Position numbers and translations under genes: made by a program. 27,397 nucleotides of DNA from Collinsella sp. (lineage in GTDB: Bacteria > Actinomycetota > Coriobacteriia > Coriobacteriales > Coriobacteriaceae): assembly GCA_018376905.1 (NCBI GenBank), contig JAHAAK010000030.1, positions 1 to 27,397 on the forward strand, written 5' to 3'. Below are positions 1-7,928 of the stretch, piece by piece. Every line of letters starts with the position of its first letter. The first letter of the stretch is position 1. Below the pieces are notes generated by a model. The model was not told where the DNA came from. It saw nothing but the letters and a program-made list of their open reading frames with translations, and did no database searches.

Positions 1-75
1 TCGACGAAACTGGAGAGGAGGTATTACGAGCTCCTGTGCGAATTGGAGAGAGCGCTCCCGCAAACTGCCTCTTGA
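1..75 (+). CDS. Possible C-terminal end of an unidentified protein
   Basis: The first frame is open from the window edge to a TGA at 73-75 and gives 24 residues. They include a charged, leucine-rich stretch (LERRYYELLCELERAL) that looks like an amphipathic helix, which suggests the end of a real gene that starts outside the window. The other two plus-strand frames read less like protein here. It would converge on selB. The family cannot be recognised from so short a piece, and it may be non-coding. The stretch 76-185 shows no gene and no convincing terminator. Confidence 0.35.
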   Translation, partial: STKLERRYYELLCELERALPQTAS

Positions 76-185
76 CAACTTATAGGAGCGTCGGTTTTAT
101 TTTTGCAGATTTTGGCATGGTCGGGGGTTATCGCTTAAACGTAGTAGATAGGCCGGTTTCGTGCCGAGCAGCGATGCAGAAGCCC

Positions 186-2156
186 CTAGCGCAGCGACCT
201 CAGACCGCCGGCCTCCTTGTCGAGCACCGTAAAGCGCACGGCATCCAGGTGCTCCAAGATGCTGATGGTCCGTTTGCGCGACACGCCCAGGGCTTCGCGC
301 AGCACACTCGTGGTGGCGGCGCCACCGGCAGCCTCGATAGCCGCTGAAACAACCTCACGCGCATGAGCCTCGGCGGCGGCGGACAAAGCAACGTCACGCT
401 CGACCTTAACGATCAAGCGGTTGAGCGAAAGTTCGCGCAGGGCACTCGTCATGGTGTCGCGATCGAGGTGCAGCTGCTCGCCCACCTCGGGAAGCGTCGG
501 TACGTCAAGGCCGGCCTCGTCCAGCAGGGCAACGATACGCTGGCTAGCCTCGTGCACCACGCGTATCGCCGCGGCGGCGGAATGCGGGTCGAACACCTCG
601 GCACCGTCGACGGCGCACACGCCACGTGCACAGCCCTCGAGGACGAGCGCGGACGCAACGTCTTCGCCCGCTGTCGGCCAGGCGACATGCGCGACCTCGC
701 CCGGCGTGAAACCCGTCTGCTTGGGCGCGGCCCTGTGCATGGCGGCCAGCGTGTCGGCGAGGGCAGTGAGGGCGGCATCGAGCACGGCGGGAGCGGCATA
801 GAGCTCCTCGGTCGAGCGCTCGGAATGAAGCGCCACGGCGTCACCCGAGGAAACCGTCCCGTGCAGGAGTGCGGCCGCCTCGGCGCCCGAAAGATCGAGA
901 GCACGGGTTGCGCTCGCGGCAGGCGCGGGCAGGCGCTGCAGCCCCAGCCATGCGGCAACGGCGGCGGGGCGGTCGCTGGCATCTAGGGCCCCGAGCAGCG
1001 CGCACTCGCCCGCGGAGAGGTCGCGCGAGCGGCGGCACCGCGAAAGAAGAACGCGACCGCCGCCGATAAGCGCCACCGGTGAGAACGCGAGCACGATGAG
1101 GCCGTCGCCCGACCGCACGGGAAGGCGCTCCTCCAGACGGACCTGCACGATGCGGGTCTCGCCAGCCTCAATGGGCCCCTCACCCTCCATGAGCATGATA
1201 CGGCCGAGGACCACCGCCGTGCCCACCATCACGTGCACGCGCGCGCCGGACTCGAAGGGCACGGGCTTGGAGCCCTCGCGCCCCAGATACGTGAAGCGAG
1301 CGATGAACCTGAGCGTCGAGCCTTCGGCGCCAGGGCCGCAGAGGACCTCGCCGCGCGGAAGGTCGCCCGCACCGTCGCCCACGATGTTGAGCGCCACGCG
1401 CTGCCCGGGCAACGCCCGAGGGGTATCGCCATGCACCTGAATCGCGCGCACGCGGCAGCGCACGCCCGCGGGACTCGAGACGAGCTCATCGCCCGCCGCT
1501 ACGGGGGCATCGTGAAGCGTGCCCGTGACGACCGTCCCGGATCCCTTGATGGTGAAGCAGCGGTCGATGGGCAGGCGCGGGGCCAGACCGGGGCGCACCG
1601 GGTGGGATGCGGCATCGGCCAGGAAAGAGTCGATAGCGGTATCGAGGGCAAGGCGAACGTCCTCGACGCCCGCACCCGTACGCGAGGAAACGGGCACCAC
1701 GGGCGCATCGGCAAAGACGGTATCGCCAAGGAAGTCCATCACGTCGAGCTCGGCGAGCCCCGCCGTCTCGTCGTCCGCAAGGTCGCGCATGGTAAGCGCC
1801 ACCACGAGGTGTTTCACGCCCAACAGCTCAAGAACGTGCACATGCTCGCGGGTCTGCGGCATCACGCCCTCAACGGCCGAAACCACCAGCAGCGCAACGT
1901 CCACGCCGGTGGCGCCCTGCACCATGGCGCGCAGATAGTGCGCATGCCCGGGCACGTCGACCAGGCCGACAAGCTTGCCGCTGGGAAGCTCGAGCTCGCC
2001 AAAACCGAGCTCCGTAGTCATGCCTCGGCGCCGTTCGACCTCCAGACGGTCGGGATTTTTGCCGGTCAGCGCCTCGATAAGGGATGACTTTCCGTGGTCG
2101 ACGTGTCCTGCCGTTCCAACGACAACGGGACATTCGACAAGCTCGCGCGCGGTCAT
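186..2156 (-). CDS. selB: Selenocysteine-specific elongation factor SelB
   Basis: SelB is the GTPase that carries Sec-tRNA(Sec) to the ribosome at UGA codons and binds the SECIS hairpin through C-terminal winged-helix domains. The 656-residue product has the G1 loop GHVDHGKS (residues 17-24), the G2 region RRGMTTELGFGEL and the G3 motif DVPGHAHY. Translation-factor beta-barrel domains and a long C-terminal region of winged-helix character follow. Length is close to known SelB proteins (about 610-650). The ATG at 2156 is chosen because it overlaps the selA stop as ATGA, showing translational coupling; an upstream extension to 2201 lies inside selA. One oddity is that the G4 motif, usually [NT]KxD, reads TMRD. 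The gene ends near the window edge with no clear terminator. Confidence 0.95.
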   Translation of the reverse strand: MTARELVECPVVVGTAGHVDHGKSSLIEALTGKNPDRLEVERRRGMTTELGFGELELPSGKLVGLVDVPGHAHYLRAMVQGATGVDVALLVVSAVEGVMPQTREHVHVLELLGVKHLVVALTMRDLADDETAGLAELDVMDFLGDTVFADAPVVPVSSRTGAGVEDVRLALDTAIDSFLADAASHPVRPGLAPRLPIDRCFTIKGSGTVVTGTLHDAPVAAGDELVSSPAGVRCRVRAIQVHGDTPRALPGQRVALNIVGDGAGDLPRGEVLCGPGAEGSTLRFIARFTYLGREGSKPVPFESGARVHVMVGTAVVLGRIMLMEGEGPIEAGETRIVQVRLEERLPVRSGDGLIVLAFSPVALIGGGRVLLSRCRRSRDLSAGECALLGALDASDRPAAVAAWLGLQRLPAPAASATRALDLSGAEAAALLHGTVSSGDAVALHSERSTEELYAAPAVLDAALTALADTLAAMHRAAPKQTGFTPGEVAHVAWPTAGEDVASALVLEGCARGVCAVDGAEVFDPHSAAAAIRVVHEASQRIVALLDEAGLDVPTLPEVGEQLHLDRDTMTSALRELSLNRLIVKVERDVALSAAAEAHAREVVSAAIEAAGGAATTSVLREALGVSRKRTISILEHLDAVRFTVLDKEAGGLRSLR

Positions 2157-3610
2157 CGACGCAAACCTGCCCGCACGGCATCCACCAACGCAGACGCACA
2201 CAGATCAAGGTCGGTGTCGCGCAAAAGCGTGCGGACGTCAAACAGCACCTGGTCGTGCCGTACGCGTGTCACGACCGGCGTATCGGGCTCCTGAACCAAA
2301 GCGCGCTTTAGGCCATCGGCAGATAGGCGCCCATCGGCGGGACAGACGGCAACGCAAAATGTTGGGAGCTCGACGGTCGGCAGCGATCCGCCGCCGGGAG
2401 CAGAGGCGCCCTCGATAACCTGCAGCTCCACGGCCTGCTCGCACTGAGCCTCGCGAAGCTTGCGCAGCATGCGGTCGTGCAGGCGCTTGGCCTGACGCTC
2501 GAGCGGGGCTGGCGCGCCCGAAAGCATGTTGAGAACCGGGACCTCCCGATGTGCCGTATCGGGACCGGTCACATACAGACGCAAAGTGGCCTCGAGTGCC
2601 GCGAGCGTGAGTTTGCCAGGGCGAAGCGCGCGCATAAGCGGATGCGAGGCACAGGCGGCGATTACTTGGGCGCTGCCGAGAATAATGCCCGCCTGCGAGC
2701 CGCCGAGCAGCTTGTCACCCGAGCACGAGACGACGTCAACGCCGGCACAAAGCGAGGCGGGCGTGGGCTTCTCCCCCGCATCGGCGAGCACCCCATCTGC
2801 AAGCAAAGCGCCCGAGCCTTGGTCCTCGTACAGCAACATCCCGTGCTCGTGCGCCAGTGCGGAAAGCTCCGCCGCGGAAACCTCCTCGTGGAAGCCCTCG
2901 ATACGGTAGTTAGAAGGATGGACTTTCAGAATCATCGCCGTGTTGGGCGTAATGGCGCATCGATAGTCATCCAGATGCGTCCGGTTGGTAGAGCCCACCT
3001 CGACAAGTTTGGCACCCGAAGCAGCCATGATGTCAGGAATGCGAAAACTGCCGCCCACCTCGACAAGCTCGCCGCGGCTCACGATGACCTCTTTGCCGCA
3101 CGCATGCGCGGCAAGCACCAGCAGCACCGCCGCGGCGTTGTTGTTGACAACCAGGGCGTCCTGCGCCCCCGTGAGCGTACGCAGCAGACGAGCGGCGTGC
3201 TCCTTGCGGCCCCCACGGGCACAGGTCGCGACGTCGTACTCAAGCGTGCTGTAGCTTCGGGCGACATCGGTCACCGCCCGCACCGCTGCGGGGGCAAGCG
3301 GAGCGCGGCCCAGATTGGTGTGAATCACAACGCCCGTCGCGTTGACGGCAGGACGCAGGGTCGGCAGCGATAGGCGGTGGCACCGTCGCTCGATGGCCAA
3401 GGCGAGCTCGCGCTTGTTCCTTGCAGGGGCGCCAGAGCGAATCGCCGCGCGCTCGGCATCGAGCTCGGCGTCAATCGCCTCGCGCACAATCGTGTCGCCC
3501 GCATCGCCCGCAGCCTTCATAACCGGCCACTCGGCCAACAGCTCGTGAACGGCGGGAATGGAGCGCAGGCGGTCGCGCACCTCGGCAGGCATGGATTCGC
3601 AGTCGCTCAT
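2153..3610 (-). CDS. selA: L-seryl-tRNA(Sec) selenium transferase SelA
   Basis: SelA is the PLP enzyme that converts seryl-tRNA(Sec) to selenocysteinyl-tRNA(Sec) with selenophosphate from SelD. The 485-residue product has the N-terminal domain, the fold-type-I core with NATGVVIHTNLGRAPL (from about residue 90), and SCSGDKLLGGSQAG holding the likely PLP lysine, K300. E. coli SelA is 463 residues. The ATG at 3610 (MSDCESMPAEV) has a GAAAGG site a few bases upstream. A longer frame to 3685 would add 25 residues of no SelA character. It is first of a two-gene unit with selB. The long hairpin at 3688-3772 lies between it and the formate-channel gene upstream, so it may have its own promoter in 3611-3690, though I could not identify one. 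No tRNA(Sec) gene was found nearby. Confidence 0.95.
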   Translation of the reverse strand: MSDCESMPAEVRDRLRSIPAVHELLAEWPVMKAAGDAGDTIVREAIDAELDAERAAIRSGAPARNKRELALAIERRCHRLSLPTLRPAVNATGVVIHTNLGRAPLAPAAVRAVTDVARSYSTLEYDVATCARGGRKEHAARLLRTLTGAQDALVVNNNAAAVLLVLAAHACGKEVIVSRGELVEVGGSFRIPDIMAASGAKLVEVGSTNRTHLDDYRCAITPNTAMILKVHPSNYRIEGFHEEVSAAELSALAHEHGMLLYEDQGSGALLADGVLADAGEKPTPASLCAGVDVVSCSGDKLLGGSQAGIILGSAQVIAACASHPLMRALRPGKLTLAALEATLRLYVTGPDTAHREVPVLNMLSGAPAPLERQAKRLHDRMLRKLREAQCEQAVELQVIEGASAPGGGSLPTVELPTFCVAVCPADGRLSADGLKRALVQEPDTPVVTRVRHDQVLFDVRTLLRDTDLDLCASALVDAVRAGLRR

Positions 3611-3687
3611 GGAAAGCCTTTCGACATGTTCAATAAAAAGCAGGTCCCCCTTGGTCGTCATCGGCCAAAATGTGGCAACGCGCATGC

Positions 3688-3772
3688 AAAAGGGACAGGT
3701 CCATTATGGCAGCTCGCGACAAGGCGGCGAAGCGCCTCGTCCAAAACCTGCCAAAATAAACCTGTCCCTTTT
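3688..3772. repeat. Long nested inverted repeat (GGGACAGGT type)
   Basis: Thirteen-base outer arms (AAAAGGGACAGGT at 3688-3700, complement at 3760-3772) enclose a 6-bp helix (TGGCAG 3707-3712 with CTGCCA 3748-3753). Inside that is a 9-bp helix with one mismatch (3718-3726 with 3733-3741). The whole folds as one interrupted hairpin between the channel gene (ends 3796) and selA. On the minus strand the outer arm ends in CCCTTTT, so it may also terminate the channel transcript. Its size and nested form resemble a mobile REP/MITE-like hairpin more than a plain terminator. Confidence 0.75.
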
Positions 3773-3795
3773 TGGTCGGTTATGGTTTGGGTCCT

Positions 3796-4632
3796 TTAGG
3801 CCTCTTTGTTGGCGTAGATAAACCAGTAGCCCAGCGCCACAATCAGGGCGCCGCCCACAATATTGCCCAGCGTGGCGACCGAAAGGTTGAGCGCCAGCCC
3901 GGAGGCGTTGAGGGCATCGGCGCCGGCGATATGGGCTCCATAGCCGCAGGAGTGCATCAAAATGCCCATGGGCAAAAAGTACATGTTGGCAACGCAGTGC
4001 TCAAAACCGCAGGCCACAAAGGCAGCGATGGGCAGCAAAATGCCCACGACCTTATCGACCACGGTCTTGCCGGCAGTGCCGATCCATACGGCCAGGCAAA
4101 CAAAGATGTTGCACAGAATACCGCGGAAGAAGATGGTAACGGCGTCGATCGTAACCTTACCGGCGGCGACGCTCACCATAGTGTTGGCGACGGCCTCGCC
4201 GTTGAGCTTGTAAATGGCTGCCATGTAAATCAAAAAGACAACGAACAGGGCACCGATAAAATTGCCGATCCACACAATAGCCCAAGCCTTGAGCATCTGG
4301 ACGAGCGTGATCTTTTTGCTCTTAAGCGCGCAGACCATAAGCGAGTTGCCGGTAAACAGCTCCGCGCCGCAAATGAGCACGAGCACCAGTCCCAGGCAAA
4401 AGCACAGGCCGCCCACAAAGCGCTGGGCGCCCCAGCCAAGCGTGGGATCGCTCAGAAAGACGGTGAAGAATAGGCCGCCGAAGGCGATGAACGCACCGGC
4501 GAACATGGCGAGCAAAAAAGCCTTCGAGACCGACAGGTTGGCCTTGGTAACGCCGGCAGCCTCGGTCTTGGCCTCGATCGCGGCGGGCGCCAGACAATCG
4601 GGGGTGGGGTGTTCTGCCTTGATTTGTGCCAT
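3796..4632 (-). CDS. Formate/nitrite transporter family channel (FocA/NirC-like)
   Basis: This is a pentameric inner-membrane channel of the FNT family, which passes formate, nitrite or hydrosulfide. The 278-residue product has about six hydrophobic segments and family-typical stretches such as KAFLLAMFAGAFIAFGGLFF, GAELFTGNSLM and HCVANMYFLPMGI. Length is normal for the family (260-290). The ATG at 4632 (MAQIKAEH) is preferred to the upstream ATG at 4668 because it matches the family N-terminus, although its ribosome site (AAGAAG) is weak. The neighbouring selA/selB and the molybdenum genes in the window favour formate as substrate, since selenium-molybdenum formate dehydrogenases are common partners. 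That choice over nitrite is inference. Confidence 0.9.
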   Translation of the reverse strand: MAQIKAEHPTPDCLAPAAIEAKTEAAGVTKANLSVSKAFLLAMFAGAFIAFGGLFFTVFLSDPTLGWGAQRFVGGLCFCLGLVLVLICGAELFTGNSLMVCALKSKKITLVQMLKAWAIVWIGNFIGALFVVFLIYMAAIYKLNGEAVANTMVSVAAGKVTIDAVTIFFRGILCNIFVCLAVWIGTAGKTVVDKVVGILLPIAAFVACGFEHCVANMYFLPMGILMHSCGYGAHIAGADALNASGLALNLSVATLGNIVGGALIVALGYWFIYANKEA

Positions 4633-4696
4633 AGCAACCACTTCTTTCTTACGATTTGGGACAAGCATTGCTCACGAACATGTCCCGCGGGGGCAA

Positions 4697-4738
4697 ACAA
4701 AAACAAAACAGGCCAGAAGTAAACGTACCTCTGACCTG
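4697..4738 (-). terminator. Rho-independent terminator downstream of tRNA remnant
   Basis: On the minus strand a stem of about 12-13 bp (4709-4738, allowing G-U pairs) is followed by a T-rich run, TTTTGTTTTTGT. It lies 65 bases before the formate-channel start and is the second terminator after tRNA-Gly, the first being at 4790-4825. Confidence 0.75.
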
Positions 4739-4747
4739 CAAATTACA

Positions 4748-4775
4748 TGGAGCGGGCGACGGAGCCAATTCCCGT
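4748..4775 (-). pseudogene. Degenerate 3' half of a tRNA-Gly copy
   Basis: Sixteen bases (4747-4762) repeat exactly the 3' end of the intact tRNA-Gly at 4838-4853. Read on the minus strand, the copy keeps CCA (4748-4750), the discriminator (4751), the acceptor strand CGCCCGC (4752-4758) and a 17-base T-arm at 4759-4775. The arm still pairs (ACGGG with TCCGT, one G-U) but its loop is AATTGGC instead of the usual TTCRANY. No matching 5' acceptor strand lies upstream. It is best read as a decayed tandem duplicate or an integration scar. Confidence 0.55.
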
Positions 4776-4789
4776 ATCCAGCGCTCTTA

Positions 4790-4825
4790 CAAAACCGGCT
4801 CTGGCTCCAAAAGGAGTCAAAGCCG
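4790..4825 (-). terminator. Rho-independent terminator of the tRNA-Pro/tRNA-Gly unit
   Basis: Minus-strand hairpin with arms CGGCT and AGCCG (4821-4825 and 4796-4800). Inner pairs close on a TTTT loop, with one mismatched pair, and GTTTTGT follows. It begins 14 bases after the tRNA-Gly CCA end. Confidence 0.75.
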
Positions 4826-4838
4826 TTAACCAATCTTA

Positions 4839-4912
4839 TGGAGCGGGCGACGGGAATCGAACCCGCGTCATCAGCTTGGAAGGCTGGGGTTCTACCATTG
4901 AACTACGCCCGC
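4839..4912 (-). tRNA. tRNA-Gly (anticodon TCC)
   Basis: The 74-base gene includes an encoded CCA. The acceptor GCGGGCG (4906-4912) pairs with CGCCCGC (4843-4849), the anticodon loop is CTTCCAA, and the T-arm holds GGTTCGATTCC. The outermost anticodon-stem pair is C-A. It follows tRNA-Pro by six bases and belongs to the same transcript. Confidence 0.96.
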
Positions 4913-4918
4913 AAGATA

Positions 4919-4995
4919 TGGTCGGGACGACAGGATTTGAACCTGCGACATCCTGCTCCCAAAGCAGGCGCGCTACCAAACTGCGCCACGTCCCG
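4919..4995 (-). tRNA. tRNA-Pro (anticodon TGG)
   Basis: The 77-base gene includes an encoded CCA. The acceptor CGGGACG (4989-4995) pairs with CGTCCCG, the anticodon stem-loop is CCTGC TTTGGGA GCAGG, and the T-arm holds GGTTCAAATCC. It is the first gene of a two-tRNA unit driven by the promoter at 5047-5075. Confidence 0.96.
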
Positions 4996-5046
4996 AAGGT
5001 GTTGAGCAGCTAAGGTCTAAACCTTGCGTGTCCCAAAGCGAAGGAA

Positions 5047-5075
5047 ATTATAGGGGAGACTCCCCGCCTGTGCAA
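5047..5075 (-). promoter_or_regulatory. Sigma-70-type promoter of the tRNA unit
   Basis: Minus strand: -35 TTGCAC (5070-5075), 17-base spacer, perfect -10 TATAAT (5047-5052). Transcription would start near 5040, about 45 bases before tRNA-Pro. The spacer holds a 13-base palindrome (GGGGAG-T-CTCCCC, 5053-5065). Confidence 0.8.
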
Positions 5076-5086
5076 GCGCAGAAACC

Positions 5087-6445
5087 CTAGCTCCTCGAAT
5101 GTGCGACAAACTTGCTGTGGAGCAGACCGATCACAAACGCCACCACGGCAACCGGCGCCCACGCGGCTCCAATGTCCGCCAGCGGCAGCGCATCGAACGG
5201 CAGCCACGCACCCGCAAAGAACGCGTCTCGAACCGAGGTAATCACGCTCTGCACCGCGACAACGCCGCCGACCCAAACCCACACCTGCGGATGCGCGTCG
5301 CAAAAACCGTGCACCAGGCCCATCAGTACCAGCACGATGGCAACGGGATACAAGGCGTTGAGCATGGGCACCGAGAACATAAGGATCACGTCGAGGCCCA
5401 CGTTGGAGAGTACGCACGAAAACGCCGCGAACACAAAGGCGAGAATCGCGAAGGGGCGGCGCATGGCCTCCTCGGAGGCCTCCGCTCCCCCCTCGATCAC
5501 ATACGTCTCGCAGAAGTAACGCGAGCAGCAGCTGATGAGGCCGATGCACACGTTCATGCAGGCGAGGAAGAAAATCGCAAATACCACAACCGTGCCGGCA
5601 AGGCCAAAGTGCATGGAGGCCGAACGAGCAAGAATTGCAGCGCCGTTGGTGGCGTCGGGCATCACGGTGCCGAGCTGCATACCGGCAAGCGCCAGGCCGC
5701 AGTAGATGATGGCCATGAGCACGCCGGCGATCACACCGGAACGCGAAATCTCGAAGGCCACGCGTTTGTCATTGGTAACACCCAACTCGTGGATGGTCTC
5801 GGCGATGATGATGCCGAAGGCGAGCGACGCAAGCAGGTCCATGGTCTGGTAGCCGGTCAAGAAGCCCTGCACGGCAGCACCGGCATCATAGGGAGCTTGC
5901 GGGGCGGCAGCCGGTCCCAGCGGCGAGATCACGGCGGCACCCACGACCAGCACGATGAGCGCAATGAGCGCGGGACCCGTAATGCGCCCGAGTACGCGCG
6001 TGATAACGCCCGGACGCAGCGTGAGCGCAAACGCGACGACAAAGAAGCCAACGGCAAACACCAGGCGAGCCGTGCCGAGTGAAACGCCCTCGGGCAGTAG
6101 CGGCACCAGCATCTCAAACGCCGTGGAACTCGTACGCGGAATGGCAAGGCACGGACCGATTGCCAGATATACTGCCGCAACAAAGAACTCGCCAAACTTG
6201 GGGTGCACGCGGCCGGCAAGCTCGCGCGCCGTTCCGGCAAGCGCCACGGCAATAAAGCCCATGACGGGCAGGCCGATGGCGGCGATGAGAAAGCCGAGCA
6301 TGGCGACCGGCGTGGCAGAACCAGCCTGCAGCGCCAGCAGCGGCGGAATAATGAGGTTGCCGGCGCCAAAGAGCATCGAGAACAGCGCAATGCCGACGGT
6401 AACGACATGGTCGGAGCGCAAACCGCGCGGAGCGGATGAGGCCAT
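5087..6445 (-). CDS. brnQ: Branched-chain amino acid transporter, LIVCS (BrnQ) family
   Basis: A cation-coupled importer of leucine, isoleucine and valine in the cytoplasmic membrane. The 452-residue product has about twelve hydrophobic segments. It opens with the family hallmark GIALFSMLFGAGNLIIPP in the first segment and continues through GFLIAAIGLPVMGF. Length matches BrnQ (about 430-450). The ATG at 6445 (MASSAPRGL) has GAAAGGTG just upstream; the longer frame to 6490 would run through a terminator hairpin and is rejected. The terminator of the selenium block ends only 16 bases before this start codon, so either read-through or a promoter upstream of the hairpin must serve it. A TATACT just above the hairpin is one candidate -10. 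It is co-directional with the tRNA unit but separately transcribed from it. Confidence 0.92.
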   Translation of the reverse strand: MASSAPRGLRSDHVVTVGIALFSMLFGAGNLIIPPLLALQAGSATPVAMLGFLIAAIGLPVMGFIAVALAGTARELAGRVHPKFGEFFVAAVYLAIGPCLAIPRTSSTAFEMLVPLLPEGVSLGTARLVFAVGFFVVAFALTLRPGVITRVLGRITGPALIALIVLVVGAAVISPLGPAAAPQAPYDAGAAVQGFLTGYQTMDLLASLAFGIIIAETIHELGVTNDKRVAFEISRSGVIAGVLMAIIYCGLALAGMQLGTVMPDATNGAAILARSASMHFGLAGTVVVFAIFFLACMNVCIGLISCCSRYFCETYVIEGGAEASEEAMRRPFAILAFVFAAFSCVLSNVGLDVILMFSVPMLNALYPVAIVLVLMGLVHGFCDAHPQVWVWVGGVVAVQSVITSVRDAFFAGAWLPFDALPLADIGAAWAPVAVVAFVIGLLHSKFVAHSRS

Positions 6446-6461
6446 ATGCACACCTTTCGGG

Positions 6462-6497
6462 TCGAAAAAAAATGGGACGGGCAAAAACACCCGTCCC
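6462..6497 (-). terminator. Rho-independent terminator after the selenium block
   Basis: Minus-strand hairpin GGGACGGG-TGTTTTTG-CCCGTCCC (6474-6497) is followed by ATTTTTTTT. The eight-base stem is perfect and the T-run strong. It lies 25 bases after the aminotransferase stop and directly abuts the brnQ ribosome-binding site. Confidence 0.88.
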
Positions 6498-6521
6498 GCA
6501 AGTATAAACGGTCTAGCAGCT

Positions 6522-7661
6522 TTAGCAGGCTAAATCGCGCAAAGCGTCAATCGCGGTGTCGACTTCCTCGTCCGTGTTGAAATAGCCAAACGAGAAGCGA
6601 ACGACACCTTGGCGCTCGGTCCCCAGCGCGCGGTGCATGAGCGGAGCGCAATGGGCACCGGGGCGCGTCGCAATCCCCCACCCTTGCATGAGCGCGTCCG
6701 AGATCTCAGCAGAGTCGATATCACCCACGTTGAGTGAGACGATCGCCGAGCGCGACGGCTGGTCAAAGGCGCCGTAGAGCTTGATCTCCGGGATTTCGCG
6801 CACGCCAGCGAGAAAGCGATCCGCCAGCGCTCGCTCATGCGCCGCGATCGCCTCGACTCCGCCTTGCGCCTCGATAAAGTCGAGACCTGCGGAAAGTCCC
6901 GCGATGCCGTGGCCGTTGAGCGTGCCCGCCTCAAGGCGCGTGGGCCACCCAAGCGGCTGCAGAGCATCGAAGCTGTGCACGCCCGTGCCGCCCATGGCCC
7001 ACGGAGCCATATCGACGCCCTCCGCCACGGCCAGGCCGCCGGTCCCCTGCGGACCCATGAGCCCCTTGTGGCCGGTAAAGCACACAATGTCGAGCCCCAT
7101 GGTTTGCATATCGATATGCGCCGTACCGGCAGACTGAGAGGCATCGACGATCACCAGCGCACCGGCCGCATGGGCGATGGCAGCCACACGCGAAACGTCG
7201 ACCGCGTTGCCGGTCACATTGGAAGCGTGCGTCACCACCACGGCACGCGTACCGGGCGTGACCAACCGCTCGAGCTCGTCGTAGTCGAGCGCGCCGTTCG
7301 CGTCGCAGCCCGCATGCTCAACCGTCACACCCTGCTCCGTCGCCAAGCGATTGAGCGGACGCAGCACGGAGTTGTGCTCAAGCACCGTCGTGACCACGCG
7401 GTCGCCGGGGCGCACCACGCCATTGATAGCGGTGTTGAGCGCCGCGGTGGAGTTGGGCGTAAAACACACATGGTCCGCCCTCGGGCAACCAAAAAGGCGC
7501 GCAAGCTTGGCGCGGCAGCCGTGGATGGTACGCGCGGCGTCAAGCGCACCCGACGTGGCACCGCGCCCGGCATTGCCGAGCGAGCACATCGCCTGCGTCA
7601 CGGCATCGATGACCGCCTGCGGCTTGTGCATGGTCGTCGCCGCGTTATCCAGATAGATCAT
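6522..7661 (-). CDS. Cysteine desulfurase-like class V aminotransferase (NifS/SelD-associated)
   Basis: A PLP enzyme of the NifS/SufS superfamily. The 379-residue product starts MIYLDNAATT and has EHNSVLRP with a catalytic-type histidine (H96), VDASQSAG with the PLP-binding aspartate, and FTGHKGLMGPQG with the Schiff-base lysine K199. C338 in GAHCAPLM sits where cysteine desulfurases carry their reactive cysteine. It resembles the subfamily that travels with selD and yedF in genomes with selenium-dependent enzymes, so release of selenium (or sulfur) from (seleno)cysteine for SelD is the likely role; substrate preference is inference. The ATG at 7661 has GGGAGG upstream and overlaps the DUF3343 stop as ATGA. 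It is the last gene of the selenium block. Confidence 0.88.
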   Translation of the reverse strand: MIYLDNAATTMHKPQAVIDAVTQAMCSLGNAGRGATSGALDAARTIHGCRAKLARLFGCPRADHVCFTPNSTAALNTAINGVVRPGDRVVTTVLEHNSVLRPLNRLATEQGVTVEHAGCDANGALDYDELERLVTPGTRAVVVTHASNVTGNAVDVSRVAAIAHAAGALVIVDASQSAGTAHIDMQTMGLDIVCFTGHKGLMGPQGTGGLAVAEGVDMAPWAMGGTGVHSFDALQPLGWPTRLEAGTLNGHGIAGLSAGLDFIEAQGGVEAIAAHERALADRFLAGVREIPEIKLYGAFDQPSRSAIVSLNVGDIDSAEISDALMQGWGIATRPGAHCAPLMHRALGTERQGVVRFSFGYFNTDEEVDTAIDALRDLAC

Positions 7662-7909
7662 CGCACGACCTCCCACATATCGATCACGGTATAGCCCTCA
7701 GTGGGAACGCCCGCCGCGGCGAGTTCGCCGCGCAGCAGCTCCTCATCGACAGGCAACGCCTTCCACGCCAAACCGCAGCCGGCAGCGACCTCCCCGGGCA
7801 CGGGAATCGTCCGCCCGGGAAGACCGCGCTCGATGCACAGGGACTCGCAACCCATGGCGGCCGCCGTGGTGGGAAACGTGATGACAAGCGCCGGGCGCTT
7901 CTCCCTCAT
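7658..7909 (-). CDS. DUF3343 protein, putative Se/S carrier
   Basis: A small 83-residue protein of the DUF3343 family, annotated in many genomes as a putative selenium/sulfur carrier and often found beside yedF. Cysteines at 21 and 25 (GCESLC) and 45 (GCGLAWK, with the family's conserved CG) could hold a perselenide or persulfide. There is no signal peptide or membrane segment, so it should be cytosolic. The ATG at 7909 has GGAG six bases upstream; a TTG at 7924 in the same frame is a weaker option. It starts 19 bases after the yedF stop and overlaps the aminotransferase by four bases. That supports a hand-over chain among the three, which has not been shown biochemically. Confidence 0.8.
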   Translation of the reverse strand: MREKRPALVITFPTTAAAMGCESLCIERGLPGRTIPVPGEVAAGCGLAWKALPVDEELLRGELAAAGVPTEGYTVIDMWEVVR

Positions 7910-7928
7910 GGCAACTCCAACCAATACG

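Noticed and set aside
72..100. TTGACA...TTTTAT as a plus-strand promoter
   Set aside because: The -10 match is weak, and transcription would run straight into the 3' end of selB in antisense with no plus-strand gene to serve.
1233..2087. Long plus-strand open frames antisense to selB and other genes (also at 2477-3373, 11870-13588, 13874-15589, 23080-24339, 24649-25890)
   Set aside because: They mirror GC-rich genes on the other strand, read as Arg/His/Ala/Gly-rich peptides without family motifs and lack ribosome sites. They are shadows.
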